A DNA stretch of 64,000 nucleotides from Rhizobium leguminosarum bv. viciae USDA 2370 (GTDB lineage: Bacteria; Pseudomonadota; Alphaproteobacteria; Rhizobiales; Rhizobiaceae). Shown here one piece after another: positions 27,584 through 37,086 of this stretch (position 1 is the stretch's first letter; each line of letters starts with the position of its first letter). The notes beneath the pieces were generated by a model, which did no database searches, was not told the origin of the DNA, and saw only the letters and a list, made by a program, of their open reading frames with translations. The position numbers were made by a program, and so were the translations under genes. The DNA lies in NCBI RefSeq assembly GCF_002008365.1, contig NZ_MRDL01000036.1, forward strand, positions 87,676 to 151,675, given 5' to 3'.

Positions 27584-28405
27584 ATGACGACCGTGGCGGC
27601 GAGTACGAGACCGCAGAGAGCGGAAGGGCGCGGGCATCTGGCGGCGAAGCTGTTCGATGGCCGCACGCGCATTCGTGAACTCTATCAGGAAGGGGCGGCG
27701 AAGATCCGCCTGCCGGATACCTTCGATGCCTCGATGGAAGCAGTCATCATCAACACAGCAGGCGGACTGACGGGCGGCGACCGGATGGACTGGAGCGTTG
27801 ATGCCGGCGCCGGCACGCGCATCGACGTTACCACCCAGGCTTGCGAGAAGATCTACAAGGCATCGGCCGGTACCGCCGAGGTGACGACCAGCATCGAGGT
27901 TGGAGCTCAAGCCCGTGTCGACTGGCTGCCGCAGGAAACGATCCTCTTCGACCGGGCAGCGCTTTCCCGCCGCTTGGATGTCGATCTTGACGAAGACTCC
28001 GAATTTCTGGCCGTCGAAGCCGTGCTGCTCGGCCGCAAGGCAATGGGTGAGACGGTGGAGACCGGGTTGTTTCGCGACCGCTGGCGCATCCGCCGCTCGG
28101 GGCGGTTGATCCATGCCGAAGAACTGAGGTTGTCCGACGGCGTAGCGGCCCTTGCCGCGCGCCAGGCCGTGCTCGGCGGGCAGGTGGCGTTTGCGACGCT
28201 GCTTTATGCCGGGCCGCTTTCGGAAGCCTATCTTGGCAAAGTCCGGCCGCTCGTCGAAGGATCGATGGGCGGTGCGAGCGCCTGGGACGGCAAGCTCGTT
28301 GTCCGCCTTGCGGCAGCCGACGGCTTCTCACTCAGAAAAATCCTGATCCCGGTCATTTCCGCCTTGCGAAATGGTGCGCCTGTGCCGAAAGTCTGGAATC
28401 TATGA
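27584..28405 (+). CDS. ureD: Urease accessory protein UreD
   Basis: UreD binds apo-urease and helps deliver nickel with UreF and UreG. The 273-residue protein has the family blocks [58 protein letters not shown] and the C-terminal [12 protein letters not shown]. Length is normal. ATG at 27584 with GAAAGGGAC upstream. Begins the ure cluster; a palindromic repeat separates it from ureA. Confidence 0.95.
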   Translation: MTTVAASTRPQRAEGRGHLAAKLFDGRTRIRELYQEGAAKIRLPDTFDASMEAVIINTAGGLTGGDRMDWSVDAGAGTRIDVTTQACEKIYKASAGTAEVTTSIEVGAQARVDWLPQETILFDRAALSRRLDVDLDEDSEFLAVEAVLLGRKAMGETVETGLFRDRWRIRRSGRLIHAEELRLSDGVAALAARQAVLGGQVAFATLLYAGPLSEAYLGKVRPLVEGSMGGASAWDGKLVVRLAAADGFSLRKILIPVISALRNGAPVPKVWNL

Positions 28406-28408
28406 ATC

Positions 28409-28493
28409 TAGAGCATGATGCCGAAAAGTGTGAGCGGTTTTCGGGCGACGTCATACTCTAACTCTTTAATGTAGAACAGGATCATCCTGTTCC
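28409..28493. repeat. Palindromic intergenic repeat between ureD and ureA
   Basis: The first dyad (28409-28460) contains GAGCATGATGCCGAAAAGTG and GGTTTTCGGGCGACGTCAT. The second dyad GAACAGGAT-C-ATCCTGTTC spans 28474-28492. Close relatives of the first part lie at 36181-36231 and 42017-42066. It would be transcribed within the ure mRNA and could form stable hairpins. Confidence 0.8.
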
Positions 28494-28517
28494 AGGCATG
28501 AAGCAGATGGGCAAGCA

Positions 28518-28820
28518 ATGAACCTCACTCCGAGAGAAAAAGACAAGCTGTTGATATCAATGGCGGCGATGGTGGCACGCCGGCGGCTGGAGCGCGGCGT
28601 CAAGCTGAACTATCCCGAAGCGATCGCGTTGATCAGCGATTTCGTCGTCGAAGGCGCTCGCGACGGTCGCCCGGTTGCCGAGCTGATGGAAGCCGGCGCC
28701 CATGTGATCGGCCGCTCCCAGGTGATGGAGGGCGTTGCCGAGATGATCCACGACGTGCAGGTGGAGGCGACGTTCCCGGATGGAACCAAGCTCGTCACCG
28801 TGCACGAGCCGATCCGGTGA
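28518..28820 (+). CDS. ureA: Urease gamma subunit UreA
   Basis: The 100-residue gamma chain of the three-subunit bacterial urease. It begins [39 protein letters not shown] and ends with [15 protein letters not shown], the canonical gamma sequence and length. It shares the (UreABC)3 enzyme with UreB and UreC. Followed after 10 bp by a DUF1272 gene rather than by ureB directly. Confidence 0.97.
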   Translation: MNLTPREKDKLLISMAAMVARRRLERGVKLNYPEAIALISDFVVEGARDGRPVAELMEAGAHVIGRSQVMEGVAEMIHDVQVEATFPDGTKLVTVHEPIR

Positions 28821-28830
28821 GGAGATAGGA

Positions 28831-29082
28831 ATGCTCGAGCTCAGGCCCAATTGCGAATGCTGCGACAAGGATCTGCTGCCTGATAGCACTGAGGCACGGA
28901 TCTGCACCTATGAATGCACTTTCTGCGCGGATTGCGTGAACGGTGTGTTGAAGGGTGTCTGCCCGAACTGCGGCGGTAATCTCGTCGCGAGACCTATTCG
29001 GCCGGCGGCCATGCTTGCTAAAAATCCGGCTTCGAGGAAGCGTGTGCTGAAGGCCGAGGGCTGTGCGCCCAAGGCGGCTTAA
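28831..29082 (+). CDS. DUF1272 Cys-rich small protein in the urease operon
   Basis: An 83-residue protein with paired cysteines, [20 protein letters not shown] and CPNCGGNL, the pattern of the DUF1272 family and probably a zinc-binding fold. AGGAGATAGGA precedes the ATG, and 10 bp separate it from both neighbours, so it is co-transcribed with ureA and ureB. Function unknown. A metal-related job in urease assembly is an attractive guess from its position, but the Cys pattern resembles zinc ribbons and does not show nickel binding. Confidence 0.85.
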   Translation: MLELRPNCECCDKDLLPDSTEARICTYECTFCADCVNGVLKGVCPNCGGNLVARPIRPAAMLAKNPASRKRVLKAEGCAPKAA

Positions 29083-29092
29083 GGAGGACGAG

Positions 29093-29398
29093 ATGATTCC
29101 AGGTGAGATCATTGCCGCAAGCGGCGACATCGAACTGAATGCCGGCGCGCAGACGGTGACGCTGGAGGTTTCCAATACAGGCGACCGACCGGTGCAGGTC
29201 GGCAGCCACTATCATTTCGCCGAGACCAATGCCGGGCTTTCCTTCGATCGCGCGGCGGCGCATGGCAAGCGGCTCGATATTCCGGCGGGAACGGCCGTGC
29301 GCTTCGAGCCGGGGCAAACGCGCTCGGTGACGCTGATCCCACTTTCCGGCAAGCGCGAGGTCTATGGCTTCCGTCAGCTGGTGATGGGTAAGCTTTAA
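29093..29398 (+). CDS. ureB: Urease beta subunit UreB
   Basis: The 101-residue beta chain. Canonical blocks: [59 protein letters not shown] and [22 protein letters not shown] ribosome site 4-10 bases upstream of the ATG at 29093. The catalytic subunit ureC is separated from it by two unrelated genes. Confidence 0.97.
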   Translation: MIPGEIIAASGDIELNAGAQTVTLEVSNTGDRPVQVGSHYHFAETNAGLSFDRAAAHGKRLDIPAGTAVRFEPGQTRSVTLIPLSGKREVYGFRQLVMGKL

Positions 29399-29420
29399 GA
29401 ACAATAGGCTGGAGGAATGC

Positions 29421-29828
29421 ATGCGTTTGAATGTCTGCCTCGTCGGGGCGGCGATGTTGCTGACGGCAGGTGCGGCCTCCGCTCAGGATATCGATTGCAA
29501 CAATCCTAAGACGCAATCGGACATGACTGGCTGCGAGGCGGCGCGCCATGAGGCCGCCGACAAGGTGCTGAATGCGCAATACAAGAAGACCCGGGCCGCG
29601 ATGGTGGCGATCGACAAGGATCTCGACGGCGATATGAAGGGCGCAGAGCAGGCGCTGGTCAAGGCGCAGCGCGCCTGGATCGATTATCGGGACGCCGAAT
29701 GCGACGCCTTCGGCTTTCAGGCCCGCGGCGGCACGATGGAGCCGATGCTGGTCGCCGGATGTCTCGCCAACATCACGGACAAACGTACAAAAGAGCTTAA
29801 AGAGCTCGAAGACACGATGAGCAATTAA
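29421..29828 (+). CDS. Exported LprI/DUF1311-family protein
   Basis: A 135-residue protein with a signal peptide (about 1-21, VGAAMLLTAGAASA). The mature part has the LprI/DUF1311 pattern: DCNNPKTQSDMTGCEAARHEAADKVLNAQYKK, a W-I-D-Y-R-D-A-E-C block and a Cys near the end (VAGCLANITDKR). Four Cys could form two disulfides. The family includes lysozyme-inhibitor lipoproteins, though no lipobox is visible here. It sits 22 bp after ureB with GGAGG upstream and is probably co-transcribed. No link to urease chemistry is evident. Confidence 0.82.
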   Translation: MRLNVCLVGAAMLLTAGAASAQDIDCNNPKTQSDMTGCEAARHEAADKVLNAQYKKTRAAMVAIDKDLDGDMKGAEQALVKAQRAWIDYRDAECDAFGFQARGGTMEPMLVAGCLANITDKRTKELKELEDTMSN

Positions 29829-29829
29829 G

Positions 29830-30468
29830 GTGATCAGGAAGATCATGATCGTCGGCAATGGTGAGATCGCGGAGGCAGAGGCAGGCATCATCGATGCCGC
29901 CGATTTCGTCGTCCGCTTCAACGATTGCCGCTCCTATGACACCGGCGGCCGGCGCACGGATGCCGTCGCGGTCTGCAATACCGGCCGTCCGGCGAAGGCG
30001 ATGCTCGGTTCGCTTGAGTGGCGCGCCCATCCCGGCGTCGTTTCGGCTGGCGAAATCTGGAGCGTGCGCGACCCGGAAAAGTTCGCGGCGATGCGGGCGC
30101 CGCTTGCCGTCTCGCATCCGGAACTCGACGATTTCTGCGACGACTACACCGATGAGTTCAGCGCCTTCTGCGTCGACACCGACAAGGCGCACATCGTCAT
30201 CGGCAAATCGGTTCACGAGGCCGTCGATGCCTCGCTTTCGGCCTTTGCTCCGGCGCCCTATGTCGTGCCGAGCAGTGGCATGATCGTCATTGCCGAGGTT
30301 TTGAACACATATGCCGAGGCCGAGGTGACGCTTGCCGGCTTCGGCCACTCAGGCTGGGAATGGCACCCATTTGCGGCCGAACGACAGCTTGTCGATAGTT
30401 ATATTGCCGCCGGCCGCCTCACGCGGCTTGGCGGAGATACACCTGTTTCTTCCTCCCAAGGAGCCTGA
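29830..30468 (+). CDS. Urease-operon protein resembling GT29 sialyltransferases
   Basis: A 212-residue protein of unknown function between ureB and ureC. It starts IMIVGNGEIAEAEAGIIDAADFVVRFNDC, which resembles the sialyltransferase L-motif (VGN...VRFN). It later has PSSGMIVIAEVL and LAGFGHSGWEWHPFAAERQLVDSY, resembling the S-motif and the terminal H-motif region of GT29 enzymes. No signal peptide or membrane anchor, so cytoplasmic. Start GTG at 29830 or ATG at 29845; the latter has AGGAAG upstream. Rhizobial genomes label homologues only as urease operon accessory protein (from memory). The GT29 link is by motif only. Confidence 0.7.
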   Translation: MIRKIMIVGNGEIAEAEAGIIDAADFVVRFNDCRSYDTGGRRTDAVAVCNTGRPAKAMLGSLEWRAHPGVVSAGEIWSVRDPEKFAAMRAPLAVSHPELDDFCDDYTDEFSAFCVDTDKAHIVIGKSVHEAVDASLSAFAPAPYVVPSSGMIVIAEVLNTYAEAEVTLAGFGHSGWEWHPFAAERQLVDSYIAAGRLTRLGGDTPVSSSQGA

Positions 30469-30471
30469 TGG

Positions 30472-32184
<1,713 letters not shown>

Positions 32185-32215
32185 ACCCACGTCCGATGTG
32201 CAACGGGCGGTTCCG

Positions 32216-32887
32216 ATGAGGACAGGTATCCGCTGGTTGTTGCGGATCGTATTCCTGCTTGTGCTTTTGGTGGCCTGCGGAACCTTCATTCCCCGGCCGC
32301 TGATTGCGCCGGTCAAGGCGTCGTCCGTCGCAGTGACACATCGGATTCTTCTGCTGTCGGGACCAATCCATACCGATATTGCCATTCCGCTCGACGAGGA
32401 GACGCGGGCTGCCTTTTCCTTCCTCGGTAATACCGATTTTCCGCTCGCCCATCCGAATGCGGAGTGGCTCATTATCGGCTGGGGCGGTCGTGCTTTCTAT
32501 CTGGAAACGCCCACATGGGCGGAACTGAAAGCACTGCCGGTGCTGCGCGCGCTGACGATCGACCGTTCAGTGCTGCATGTGGACCTTGCCGGTCATATCA
32601 CCGAACCGCAGTCCAACGTCGCGGCATTCGATGTCAGTGAGGATCAATTGGCGAAGTTGCGCGACTTTATCTCGGACAGTTTCGTGCGCGACGCGGGCGC
32701 GGTCGTGCCGATCCCGGATGCGGGCTACGGCGAGATCGATCGGTTCTTCGAGGCCAAGGGATACTTCAATGCGCTCTTCGGCTGCAATACCTGGACTGCC
32801 GCTGCCCTCCGCTCGGCCGGGCTTCGAACCGGCTTATGGAACCCGTTTCCACAAGCATTGCGATTGTCTGTTGCTGTCTACAATTGA
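32216..32887 (+). CDS. DUF2459/TIGR02117 family membrane-anchored protein
   Basis: A 223-residue protein with an N-terminal hydrophobic anchor (about 5-24), then the DUF2459 pattern: LLLSGPIHTDIAIPL near 45, WLIIGWGGRAFYLETPTWAEL near 85, and YFNALFGCNTWTAAALRSAGLRTGLW near 190. The family is described as conserved and urease-associated; the conserved His and the C-N-T-W motif suggest a cysteine-peptidase-like fold, but that is inference. Start ATG at 32216, 31 bp after ureC and probably in the same transcript. Function unknown. Confidence 0.82.
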   Translation: MRTGIRWLLRIVFLLVLLVACGTFIPRPLIAPVKASSVAVTHRILLLSGPIHTDIAIPLDEETRAAFSFLGNTDFPLAHPNAEWLIIGWGGRAFYLETPTWAELKALPVLRALTIDRSVLHVDLAGHITEPQSNVAAFDVSEDQLAKLRDFISDSFVRDAGAVVPIPDAGYGEIDRFFEAKGYFNALFGCNTWTAAALRSAGLRTGLWNPFPQALRLSVAVYN

Positions 32888-33218
32888 AGCAACCGTCGGG
32901 CCATCCCGCTCTTAAAGTGAATTGTGAAGAGCACTCTCCATCTGGTTGTAAAAATCGGTGAAAAAATCGCTATTTTCCCCAGTTAAACCATTCTGGAACA
33001 ACGGCACTGCACAATTGGATAAATCCGTTTAATATCAATAGTTTAAATGTATTTCTATAGTGTTCGATTCAGGGATTGGAAAGCTGCATCCACTGCTAGA
33101 AAAATTCTGTCCACCGAATCGTCCAAAGTGGCTCGAATTTTAACGAGTTGATTAAGAACCCCGCAGCAATTGGGCTCTTATCAATGCCTTGAAACGCCGG
33201 GCAAGAAGGTTGATTCTC
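32888..33218. other. AT-rich intergenic region before the GGDEF gene
   Basis: 331 bp, much more AT-rich than its surroundings, with several TTTAA/TTAAA runs. Probably contains the promoter of the diguanylate cyclase gene. No gene, hairpin terminator or repeat element that I can support. Confidence 0.4.
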
Positions 33219-34082
33219 ATGAGAAACTGGATTTCGCTGCAGGCCGATTTTGGCGATCTTCAATACCGCAGGAACGTCTATGTCTTCGCCCTGAAGATGA
33301 GCTTTCTTGCCGTCATTCTCTCCGGCGTCATTATTGCGCTGACGATGCCGTCGCTCGATCTTCTCGGACTTTTGCCGGTGACGCTCGCACATGCAATTGG
33401 CTTCAGTGCGATCTTTTCCTGGCTGATCGGCGGCACGGTTTCCGGCATGCTGTCGCTGTTTGCCGGCTTTGCCATGCGCGATCTTGCGCTCTCGCGGGCG
33501 GAATTCGAAAAGCTGAGCCGCACGGATACGCTTTCGGGACTACTCAACCGGCGTGCCTTTACTGAGGCACTCGATAACGTCGATAGCAACGCGTCGCTGG
33601 TAATTTTCGACGTCGATCGTTTCAAGGCGATCAACGACCGCTTTGGCCACGGTTGCGGCGATGCCGTCATCATCGCGGTTTCGGCCATGCTGACATCCGC
33701 CTTCGATGAGATGGCCGTCGTCGCACGCCTGGGGGGCGAGGAGTTCGGCGTCATCGTCTCTGGCGAACCTCTGGAGGCGCGGATGGAGCGGATCGAGGGT
33801 GTCCGGGCTCGGATCGCTAGCGGCGCCATTAAGGCCGAGGGGCACGAGATCCGCATCACCGTTTCCGGCGGTGTTGCCGATCTGGTCACCGGGCGCCACA
33901 AGCAGGCGGTCTATGCCTCCGCCGACCGGGCGCTCTATCTCGCCAAGGCGCTCGGGCGCAATCGCGTCGTACATGAACGGGAAGGTCTTCATCACGCCTG
34001 GCACGGGCTCGTCGATAACGGCGTCGATGGCGAGAAAAGAGGCCCGGAGAGCGACAACGTGATGCAGGCTTACGGAATATAA
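33219..34082 (+). CDS. Membrane-bound diguanylate cyclase (GGDEF)
   Basis: A 287-residue protein with two membrane segments (about 27-48 and 60-85), then a GGDEF domain from about 100. The signature loop is [11 protein letters not shown] (GGEEF form, active in most relatives). Other blocks: [34 protein letters not shown] and [16 protein letters not shown]. No RxxD inhibitory site is seen five residues before GGEEF. It should make cyclic di-GMP at the inner membrane. ATG at 33219 preferred; an upstream TTG would add ten residues. It interrupts the urease cluster and has its own AT-rich upstream region, so it may be transcribed separately. Confidence 0.88.
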
Positions 34083-34168
34083 AAGCCGAAGCCGGACGAA
34101 AGGCCATTGGTGCTTGCATCGGGAAGAGCTATTTTGCATGGTCGTCCTCTCAGAAAAACGGACATGTC

Positions 34169-34765
34169 ATGCAGCGCGTCACCTCCTATCTTCCCGCCGG
34201 AACCCCTTCCTCTCACCCCATCGCCCAGGTCAAGCTGCCGCATGATCTGCGCCATCTTCGCCGCAAGCTGCTGCATCTGGAAAATGGCGAGATGGTCATG
34301 CTCGATCTCAAGGATCCGGTGCTTTTCGCCAATGGCGACCTGCTGGTGCGCGACGACGGCGAACTGATCGAGATCCTCGCCGCCGACGAGAAACTTTTCG
34401 AAATCCGCGGTCGCGACCGCACCCATCTGGTCGAGCTCGCCTGGCATCTCGGCAACCGGCATCTTGCCGCTCAGATCGAGGAAGACCGCATCGTCATCCT
34501 CCGCGATCATGTCATCCGCACCATGCTGCAGGGCCTCGGCGCCGTCGTCCTCGAGATCGACGAGCCGTTCCAGCCGGCGCGGGGCGCCTATCATTCCCAA
34601 GGCGGGCATTCGCATGGGCATGATCACGATCACAATCATGACCACGGGGATGACCACGGGCATGATCATAGTCACAGCCATGACCATGATCACGAACATG
34701 GCTACGAGCATGAGCATGAGCACCGCCACGATCGCGGCCATGATCATGACCACAAGCACGACTGA
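34169..34765 (+). CDS. ureE: Urease nickel metallochaperone UreE with a very His-rich tail
   Basis: A 198-residue homodimeric nickel donor to urease. The N-terminal peptide-binding domain and central metal-binding domain (about 10-140) have the family blocks [34 protein letters not shown] ([17 protein letters not shown]) and [13 protein letters not shown]. The last 57 residues contain about 24 His in H-D/H-E/H-S steps, a nickel-storage tail longer than in Klebsiella UreE. The tail is coded by a degenerate CATGATCAC-type simple repeat that may vary in length between strains. ureF starts 6 bp downstream. Confidence 0.95.
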
Positions 34766-34771
34766 GCCTTG

Positions 34772-35443
34772 ATGACCAGGGATCGCGAGCTGCAGGCATT
34801 GCTGCGCCTGACGGCATGGCTGTCACCAGCCTTTCCGATCGGCGGCTTTGCCTATTCGGGCGGGCTGGAGCGAGCGGTGGCCGATGGGCTCGTTACGGAT
34901 GCGGCCTCGCTTGCGGCCTGGATCGGCACGCTGGTCGGCAATGGTTCGGCCTGGAACGATGCGGTGCTTCTGGCCGAAAGCCATAGGCAACAGGCACAGC
35001 CCGCACGCCTTGCCGAAGTCGCTGCACTCGCCGAGGCGCTGGCCGGATCACGCGAGCGGCATCAGGAAACGATGCTGCTCGGCGAGGCTTTCCTCGCAGC
35101 GGCGCGGGCCTGGCCGGACGGGGTGTTCGAGCGGCTACCTGACAAGGTCGCTTATCCCATTGCGGTCGGGGCGGTTACAGGCGCCCATGGCATAATGCCC
35201 GAGAAGGCGCTCGCCGCCTTTCTGCATGCCTATGTCTCACAAGCGGTTTCATCCGGCATCCGCCTCGGTGTCGCCGGGCAAAGGGATGGCCTCGCCGTTC
35301 TTGCCGGTCTGGAAGACCATATCGCGGAGGTCGCCCGGCGGGCGGCAGCCTCGGCGCTTGACGATCTGGGTTCGGCGACGGTGCAGGCCGATATTGCCAG
35401 CCTGCGCCACGAGACGCAGGCGACGCGGCTGTTCCGTTCGTGA
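34772..35443 (+). CDS. ureF: Urease accessory protein UreF
   Basis: A 223-residue all-helical protein that forms the UreDFG complex and gates nickel delivery. Family blocks: [58 protein letters not shown] and the C-terminal [11 protein letters not shown]. Length normal. The ATG at 34772 is preferred to a TTG one codon earlier. Six bases after ureE. Confidence 0.95.
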   Translation: MTRDRELQALLRLTAWLSPAFPIGGFAYSGGLERAVADGLVTDAASLAAWIGTLVGNGSAWNDAVLLAESHRQQAQPARLAEVAALAEALAGSRERHQETMLLGEAFLAAARAWPDGVFERLPDKVAYPIAVGAVTGAHGIMPEKALAAFLHAYVSQAVSSGIRLGVAGQRDGLAVLAGLEDHIAEVARRAAASALDDLGSATVQADIASLRHETQATRLFRS

Positions 35444-35533
35444 TTGTCTGAAATTATCGCTGTGGCTGCGTCATTTGACGGTGGCGCCGGCGGGCGGCTT
35501 CGCTATCATCAAGGTTCGATTGGAGTAAGGCAT

Positions 35534-36145
35534 ATGAAATCAAGAAACGGACCTTTGCGTGTCGGCATCGGCGGGCCGGTCGGCTCGGGCAAGACGGCGC
35601 TGACCGAAAAGCTCTGCAAGGCGATGCGCGACGACTATTCTGTCGCCGTCGTCACCAACGATATCTACACGACAGAGGATGCCGAGGCGCTGGTGCGGAT
35701 GCAGGCATTGCCTTCGGACCGCATCGTCGGTGTCGAAACGGGCGGCTGCCCGCATACAGCCATTCGCGAGGATGCGACGATCAATTTGCAGGCGATCGCC
35801 GGCCTGAACCAGCGGATTCCCGATCTCGACGTCGTCTTCATCGAATCCGGCGGCGACAATCTGGCGGCGACCTTTTCGCCCGATCTTGCCGATATCACCA
35901 TCTATGTCATTTCCGTTTGCCAGGGCGAGGAAATCCCGCGCAAGGGCGGGCCTGGTATCACCCGGTCGGACCTGCTCGTCATCAACAAGAAGGATCTGGC
36001 GCCTTATGTCGGCGCCGATCTCGAGGTGATGGACCGGGATGCGACGCGCATGCGCGCTTCGCGCCCCTTCGTCTTCTCCGACATGAAGCGCGGCGACGGT
36101 GTCAGCTCGATCGTCAGCTTCCTCAGGGAGCAGGGCGGTCTCTAG
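35534..36145 (+). CDS. ureG: Urease GTPase UreG
   Basis: A 203-residue SIMIBI-class GTPase that powers nickel insertion. P-loop [18 protein letters not shown] (about 9-26), the metal-binding C-P-H in [15 protein letters not shown] (near 70), [17 protein letters not shown], and the guanine motif INKKDLAP. All essential residues present. ATG at 35534 is 90 bp after ureF and marks the normal start; upstream in-frame codons are not family-like. Last gene of the ure cluster, converging with a Crp/Fnr gene across a palindromic repeat. Confidence 0.97.
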   Translation: MKSRNGPLRVGIGGPVGSGKTALTEKLCKAMRDDYSVAVVTNDIYTTEDAEALVRMQALPSDRIVGVETGGCPHTAIREDATINLQAIAGLNQRIPDLDVVFIESGGDNLAATFSPDLADITIYVISVCQGEEIPRKGGPGITRSDLLVINKKDLAPYVGADLEVMDRDATRMRASRPFVFSDMKRGDGVSSIVSFLREQGGL

Positions 36146-36180
36146 ATCCAGATTTTAGGCCGGATCAAAGTCGAAGAATT

Positions 36181-36231
36181 AGAGGATGATATCGTCCGAA
36201 AACCGCTCACACTTTTCGGCATCATGCTCTG
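36181..36231. repeat. Palindromic intergenic repeat after ureG
   Basis: GGATGATATCGTCCGAAAACC...CACACTTTTCGGCATCATGCTCT, an inverted-repeat element of about 50 bp closely matching 42017-42066 and, inverted, 28409-28460. It lies between convergent genes and may end both transcripts. Confidence 0.85.
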
Positions 36232-36235
36232 ACGG

Positions 36236-36919
36236 TTAGATCCGTCGGAGCAGGTTGACGTCGCTGATGGCGATCGTCCGGCCGCGCACCGTGACACCTT
36301 TCGTCTTCAACGTCGAGAAGGCGCGCGAGAGCGCCTCCGGTGCGAGGCCAAGCTTGCGGGCGAGCAGGTTTCTCGGAAAGGGCAGCCGCAGCGAAGCGGC
36401 CGCACCGTTCTCGGCGCAGTGGGTCAGCAGATAATGCGCCACGCGCTGCGGCGCGGTCTGCATGCGGTCGCTTGCCAGGCATTCCATCATCGAGATCAGA
36501 TGCAGTGACAGGCTGCGCGTGATCGCCTTGCCGATCCGCGGCCGCTCCTCCAGCAACAGCCGAACCTTTGCGATATCAAAGCACGCCAGCACGGCATGAT
36601 CCATTGCTTGCGCGCCGTAGTGATAGGTTTCGTCGGCGTGGATCAGGCATTCCGCGAAGCTGTCGCCGGGCTCGCAGATGCGGATATCGGCCTGCCTGCC
36701 GTCGCCGTTGCGACGATAGAGCCTGACATAACCGCTCAGCACGCAATAGAAATAGGCCGCCTTGTCGGCCTCCTCGATGAGAACGTCATGCGGGTCGCAG
36801 AGGCGAACGGTGGCGCAGGCGCGCAGGGCTTCAGCCTCGTTGCGGTCGAGCCCGGCCATGAGGGCGGCCTTGGCGAGCACAGCGGCCTCTTGGCCGTTGA
36901 ATGTCAGCGTCCTGTTCAT
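36236..36919 (-). CDS. Crp/Fnr-family transcriptional regulator
   Basis: A 227-residue regulator: cyclic-nucleotide-binding-like beta roll (about 35-125, FYCVLSGYVRLYRRNGDGRQADIRICEPGDSFAE), dimerisation helix, and C-terminal winged helix (LPFPRNLLARKLGLAPEALSRAFSTLKTKGV, about 178-215). The N-terminus lacks the Cys cluster of oxygen-sensing FNR, so an iron-sulfur sensor is unlikely. The helix with P-E-A-L-S-R resembles FixK/FNR-type recognition. ATG at 36919 with GGGAG upstream. An FNR/FixK-like palindrome lies about 80 bp upstream, suggesting autoregulation or oxygen control. Confidence 0.87.
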   Translation of the reverse strand: MNRTLTFNGQEAAVLAKAALMAGLDRNEAEALRACATVRLCDPHDVLIEEADKAAYFYCVLSGYVRLYRRNGDGRQADIRICEPGDSFAECLIHADETYHYGAQAMDHAVLACFDIAKVRLLLEERPRIGKAITRSLSLHLISMMECLASDRMQTAPQRVAHYLLTHCAENGAAASLRLPFPRNLLARKLGLAPEALSRAFSTLKTKGVTVRGRTIAISDVNLLRRI

Positions 36920-36999
36920 CTCCCGGTCTCCTGATATGGCCGGTCTTTCCAATTCCATGTGCATGCCGGGCAAAATACGGGAAGGAGATGGCGGTGGAT

Positions 37000-37013
37000 T
37001 TGATTTCGGTCAA
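37000..37013. promoter_or_regulatory. FNR/FixK-box-like palindrome
   Basis: TTGAT-TTCG-GTCAA matches the anaerobox TTGAT-N4-ATCAA with one mismatch. It lies 81 bp upstream of the start of the Crp/Fnr regulator and is the only such site I noticed. Confidence 0.5.
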
Positions 37014-37039
37014 TCGCCAGAAGTGAACAGCAAAAACGA

Positions 37040-37069
37040 AACGGGCCGGGAGATCGCTCCCGGCCCGTT
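37040..37069 (-). terminator. Terminator of the RND efflux operon
   Basis: 13-bp GC-rich stem AACGGGCCGGGAG...CTCCCGGCCCGTT with a 4-nt loop. On the minus strand it is followed by TTCGTTTTTG. It is about 18 bp after the stop of the RND gene. Confidence 0.88.
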
Positions 37070-37086
37070 CATTTCCTGGGCTTTGC

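Noticed and set aside
34605..34762. Short regularly repeated units suggesting a CRISPR-like or satellite array
   Set aside because: They are degenerate His codons in the UreE tail, in frame and without spacers.
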